Source: Pseudomonadota bacterium (GTDB lineage: Bacteria; Pseudomonadota; Alphaproteobacteria; Sphingomonadales; Sphingomonadaceae). From it: DNA of 14,242 nucleotides. Every line of letters begins with the position of its first letter. The first letter of the stretch is position 1. Positions 12,206 to 14,242 of this stretch are shown here, piece by piece. Below the pieces are notes generated by a model. The model did not search any database. It was not told where the DNA came from and saw only the letters and a program-made list of their open reading frames with translations. The stretch spans positions 1-14,242 of the forward strand of contig JAEZHP010000102.1 in assembly GCA_023416515.1 (NCBI GenBank), in the 5' to 3' direction. A program made the translations under genes and the position numbers.

Positions 12206-12745
12206 ATGGAAAGCTGGCACGGGACGACGATTCTCGCCGTCCGCAAGAATGGCAAAGTGGTGATCGCGGGCGACGGCCAGGTGTCGCTTCAATCGACGAT
12301 CATCAAGCCCAACGCGAAGAAGGTCCGCCGGCTTGGCGACGGCAAGGTGATCGGCGGGTTCGCCGGCGCCACCGCCGACGCCTTCACCCTGTTCGAGCGG
12401 CTCGAGCGCAAGCTGGAGCAGCATCGCGGCCAGCTGCTTCGAGCCGCGGTCGAGCTCGCCAAGGACTGGCGGACGGACAAATATCTGCGCAACCTCGAGG
12501 CGATGATGATCGTCGCCGACCCAAGCGTGACCCTGATCCTCACCGGCAATGGCGACGTGCTCGAGCCGGCCGCGGGAGTCGCGGCGATCGGTTCGGGCGG
12601 CAATTTCGCTTTGTCGGCCGCAACCGCGCTGTTCGACTATGAGGAAGACGCGGAAGTGGTGGCGCGCAAGGCGATGAAGATCGCCGCCGACATCTGCGTC
12701 TACACCAACGACAACCTCACCGTGGAGGTGATGGACGAGGCCTAG
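12206..12745 (+). CDS. hslV: ATP-dependent protease subunit HslV (ClpQ)
   Basis: Threonine protease subunit (179 residues) of the HslUV complex, a double six-membered ring that degrades unfolded proteins fed by the ATPase HslU. The sequence MESWHG-TTILAVRKNGKVVIAGDGQ shows a six-residue leader before the catalytic threonine T7, which must be exposed by processing; E. coli HslV has only Met before it. KKVRRLGDGKVIGGFAGATADAF (39-61), ELAKDWRTDKYLR (83-95) and GSGGNFA are conserved. The ATG has GAGGAG nine bases upstream. The partner hslU, usually directly downstream, is absent; a repeat and a cytochrome P450 follow instead. Confidence 0.96.
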   Translation: MESWHGTTILAVRKNGKVVIAGDGQVSLQSTIIKPNAKKVRRLGDGKVIGGFAGATADAFTLFERLERKLEQHRGQLLRAAVELAKDWRTDKYLRNLEAMMIVADPSVTLILTGNGDVLEPAAGVAAIGSGGNFALSAATALFDYEEDAEVVARKAMKIAADICVYTNDNLTVEVMDEA

Positions 12746-12757
12746 GGCCTTCCACAT

Positions 12758-12842
12758 GTCATCCGCGCGAAAGCGGGGATCCAGCTGCCTTTTCGTCCCG
12801 CACGGATAGAAGAAGCTGGATTCCCGCCTTCGCGGGAATGAC
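12758..12842. repeat. 85-base palindromic dispersed repeat between hslV and the P450 gene
   Basis: Two 29-base arms (12758-12786 and 12814-12842) are inverted copies with 25 matches; the right arm reads GTCATTCCCGCGAAGGCGGG on the complementary strand. The 27-base centre has partial further pairing. This is the well-known proteobacterial GTCATTCCCGCGAA-type element, whose translation gives characteristic spurious peptides such as WIPAFARMT. It starts 12 bases after the hslV stop and could end or shield its transcript. Its right end is eight bases before the P450 ATG. Confidence 0.88.
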
Positions 12843-12850
12843 AATGGGGC

Positions 12851-14206
12851 ATGGCAACCGCTCGCTTCGTGCCGCCGCATCCGCCGCGAGAGATCGCTCC
12901 GGGGCCGATGTGGCGCGGCTTCTTCGGCGAGCGGGCGCGCAATTCGGTCTATGGCTGGTCGCACCGCGCGTTCAGCGAGACGCACATCAAGCGCCACATC
13001 CTCGGCTACACCGTCCACTTCGTGCTCGATCCGGACTCGGTCCAGCATGTTCTTCAGGGCAATGCCGCCAATTATGTGAAGCCGGACGTGGTCAAGAGGC
13101 TGGGCGCGTCGCTCATCGGGCGCGGCCTGCTCACCTCCGACGGCGCCCTATGGCGCGACCAGAGGCGGATCGTCGCCGCCAATTTCGCTCCCGCCGCAGT
13201 CGATTCACTAATCCCCCATTTCGCGGCGGCAGCCGAGGCGACCGCGGCGGCGTGGGAGAGCGGCGACATGCCCGATCTTGCCGAAGCGGCGACCGACACG
13301 ACGATGCGGATCATCGCCGACACGCTGTTCGGCGGCGATTCGCGGCTCAAGACGAGGGCAGCGATGGACCATATCGCCGCCGCTCTGCGGGCCGGAGGCG
13401 AAAGCCGGCTACCGGCGATCCTCGGCATTCCGCCCCTCCCCTACAACAAGGTGATGTGGAAGGGGCAGCGCGGCCGCGAGTTCCTCCGCCGGACCCTCGC
13501 CGACGTGGTTCGCGACCGGCTTCCGGACGGCGGCGCCGACGATTTCCTCGGCCGGCTGATCCGGGCCCTGAGGGCGCAGTTCGAGCCTGCGGAGGCGCTT
13601 GCGCTCGCGGTCGACAATGCGGCGACCTTCTACCTCGCCGGCCACGAGACCACGGCGAACGCGATCAGCTGGACGCTCTACCTTTTGTCCGAGCAGCCCG
13701 GCTGGCAGGAGCGGGTCGCTGACGAGGCTCGGGCCGCGCTCGCCCAAGGAGCCGACGATTCCGGACTTCCCGATCGGCTGCCGACGCTGCGGCGCGTGTT
13801 CGAGGAGGCGATGCGGCTCTACCCGCCGGTGCCGCGATTCGACCGGCAGGCGGTCGCGCCGGACAGGCTCGGCGGCTGGGACGTGGCGTCGGGCGACATC
13901 ATCTCGATCTGGCCGTGGCTCCTCCACCGCCACCAGGCGCTGTGGGACGATGCCGACGCCTTCGATCCCGACCGCTTCCTGCCCGAGCGGCGGGCGGGGC
14001 TCCACCGCTTCCAATATATCCCGTTCGGAGGAGGCCCGCGCGTGTGCGTCGGAATGCGATTCGCCTATGCCGAGGGGCTGACGGTTCTCGCCCACTGGCT
14101 CGCCGCGTGGCGGGTGGCCCCGGTGAGCGGGCGAGAGGTTCGGCCGGTCGGCTATGTCACGCTGAAGCCGGATGGCGGGCTTAAGCTGACGTTGGAGCGG
14201 CGGTAG
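12851..14206 (+). CDS. Cytochrome P450
   Basis: A complete 451-residue soluble haem-thiolate monooxygenase; no membrane anchor is visible. The I-helix oxygen-activation motif is AGHETT (263-268), the K-helix E-x-x-R is E319-R322 in FEEAMRLYPP, a PERF-like segment is FDPDRFLPER (371-380), and the haem loop is FGGGPRVCVG (392-401) with ligand C399. All key residues are intact, so it is predicted active, needing a ferredoxin or other redox partner not encoded in the window. The substrate cannot be told; the K-helix and haem-loop style resembles bacterial P450s for terpenoid or fatty substrates only in a general way. The ATG lies eight bases after a palindromic repeat, with only a weak GGGG upstream, so its promoter may lie in the repeat or it may be read through from hslV. 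Confidence 0.93.
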   Translation: MATARFVPPHPPREIAPGPMWRGFFGERARNSVYGWSHRAFSETHIKRHILGYTVHFVLDPDSVQHVLQGNAANYVKPDVVKRLGASLIGRGLLTSDGALWRDQRRIVAANFAPAAVDSLIPHFAAAAEATAAAWESGDMPDLAEAATDTTMRIIADTLFGGDSRLKTRAAMDHIAAALRAGGESRLPAILGIPPLPYNKVMWKGQRGREFLRRTLADVVRDRLPDGGADDFLGRLIRALRAQFEPAEALALAVDNAATFYLAGHETTANAISWTLYLLSEQPGWQERVADEARAALAQGADDSGLPDRLPTLRRVFEEAMRLYPPVPRFDRQAVAPDRLGGWDVASGDIISIWPWLLHRHQALWDDADAFDPDRFLPERRAGLHRFQYIPFGGGPRVCVGMRFAYAEGLTVLAHWLAAWRVAPVSGREVRPVGYVTLKPDGGLKLTLERR

Positions 14207-14213
14207 TCCAGTT

Positions 14214-14242
14214 CCTCCCTGTCGCCGGAGGCGATGGGGAGG
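14214..14242. repeat. Palindromic element at the right edge, downstream of the P450 gene
   Basis: CCTCCC (14214-14219) pairs with GGGAGG (14237-14242) and CGCC (14223-14226) with GGCG (14230-14233) around GGA; the intervening TGT/ATG can pair through wobbles, giving a continuous 13-pair RNA stem. It resembles short dispersed CCTCCC...GCGATGGGGAGG spacers I associate with sphingomonads. It may extend beyond the window and may terminate the P450 transcript. Confidence 0.5.

Noticed and set aside
12742..12942. Small minus-strand open frame spanning the palindrome
   Set aside because: Its peptide contains HSREGGNP and WIPAFARMT, the signature of spurious translations of the GTCATTCCCGCGAA repeat.

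Overview
This window is a piece of chromosomal backbone from a GC-rich alphaproteobacterium, most likely a member of the Sphingomonadales. The main evidence is a near-canonical CtrA cell-cycle regulator whose promoter carries a TTAA-N7-TTAA CtrA box and GANTC (CcrM-type) sites, an alphaproteobacterial yajC-secD-secF-Mth938 operon, an HslV with the short N-terminal extension common in this class, and dispersed palindromic repeats of types I associate with sphingomonad genomes. No phage, transposase, CRISPR array, toxin-antitoxin pair or defence cluster is visible. Almost every base lies in a gene or a short spacer; the longest spacers are about 190 bases.

Layout from left to right. Positions 1-596 (minus) hold the N-terminal third of the pyruvate dehydrogenase E2 subunit, cut by the window edge. 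A 196-base divergent spacer with two large inverted repeats leads to a universal-stress-family gene (plus). That gene ends tail to tail on an RcnB-like, Tyr/Arg/Asp-repeat secreted protein (minus). A minus-strand run follows: an RluA-type pseudouridine synthase, the ribosome-rescue hydrolase ArfB (overlapping the synthase) and the free methionine-(R)-sulfoxide reductase MsrC. Divergent from these is ctrA, with its own CtrA box and a strong intrinsic terminator.

A family 4 glycosyltransferase (plus) converges on the operon yajC-secD-secF-Mth938 (minus), which encodes the accessory part of the Sec translocon. Then come a small antibiotic-biosynthesis-monooxygenase-fold protein (plus), a PaaI-like thioesterase (minus) behind a perfect 17-base dyad, tRNA-Pro(GGG) (minus) and a multi-spanning DUF2339 membrane protein (minus). 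On the right, hslV (plus) is followed not by hslU but by an 85-base palindromic repeat and a complete cytochrome P450 (plus). The window ends inside another palindromic element.

Most genes are housekeeping: central carbon metabolism, protein export, translation quality control, proteolysis and cell-cycle control. I found no convincing undescribed multi-gene system. The points most worth a second look are the hairpin that would bury the ribosome-binding site and GTG start of the stress-protein gene, the regulatory layout of ctrA, the P450 following hslV, and gene ends built from palindromic repeats.
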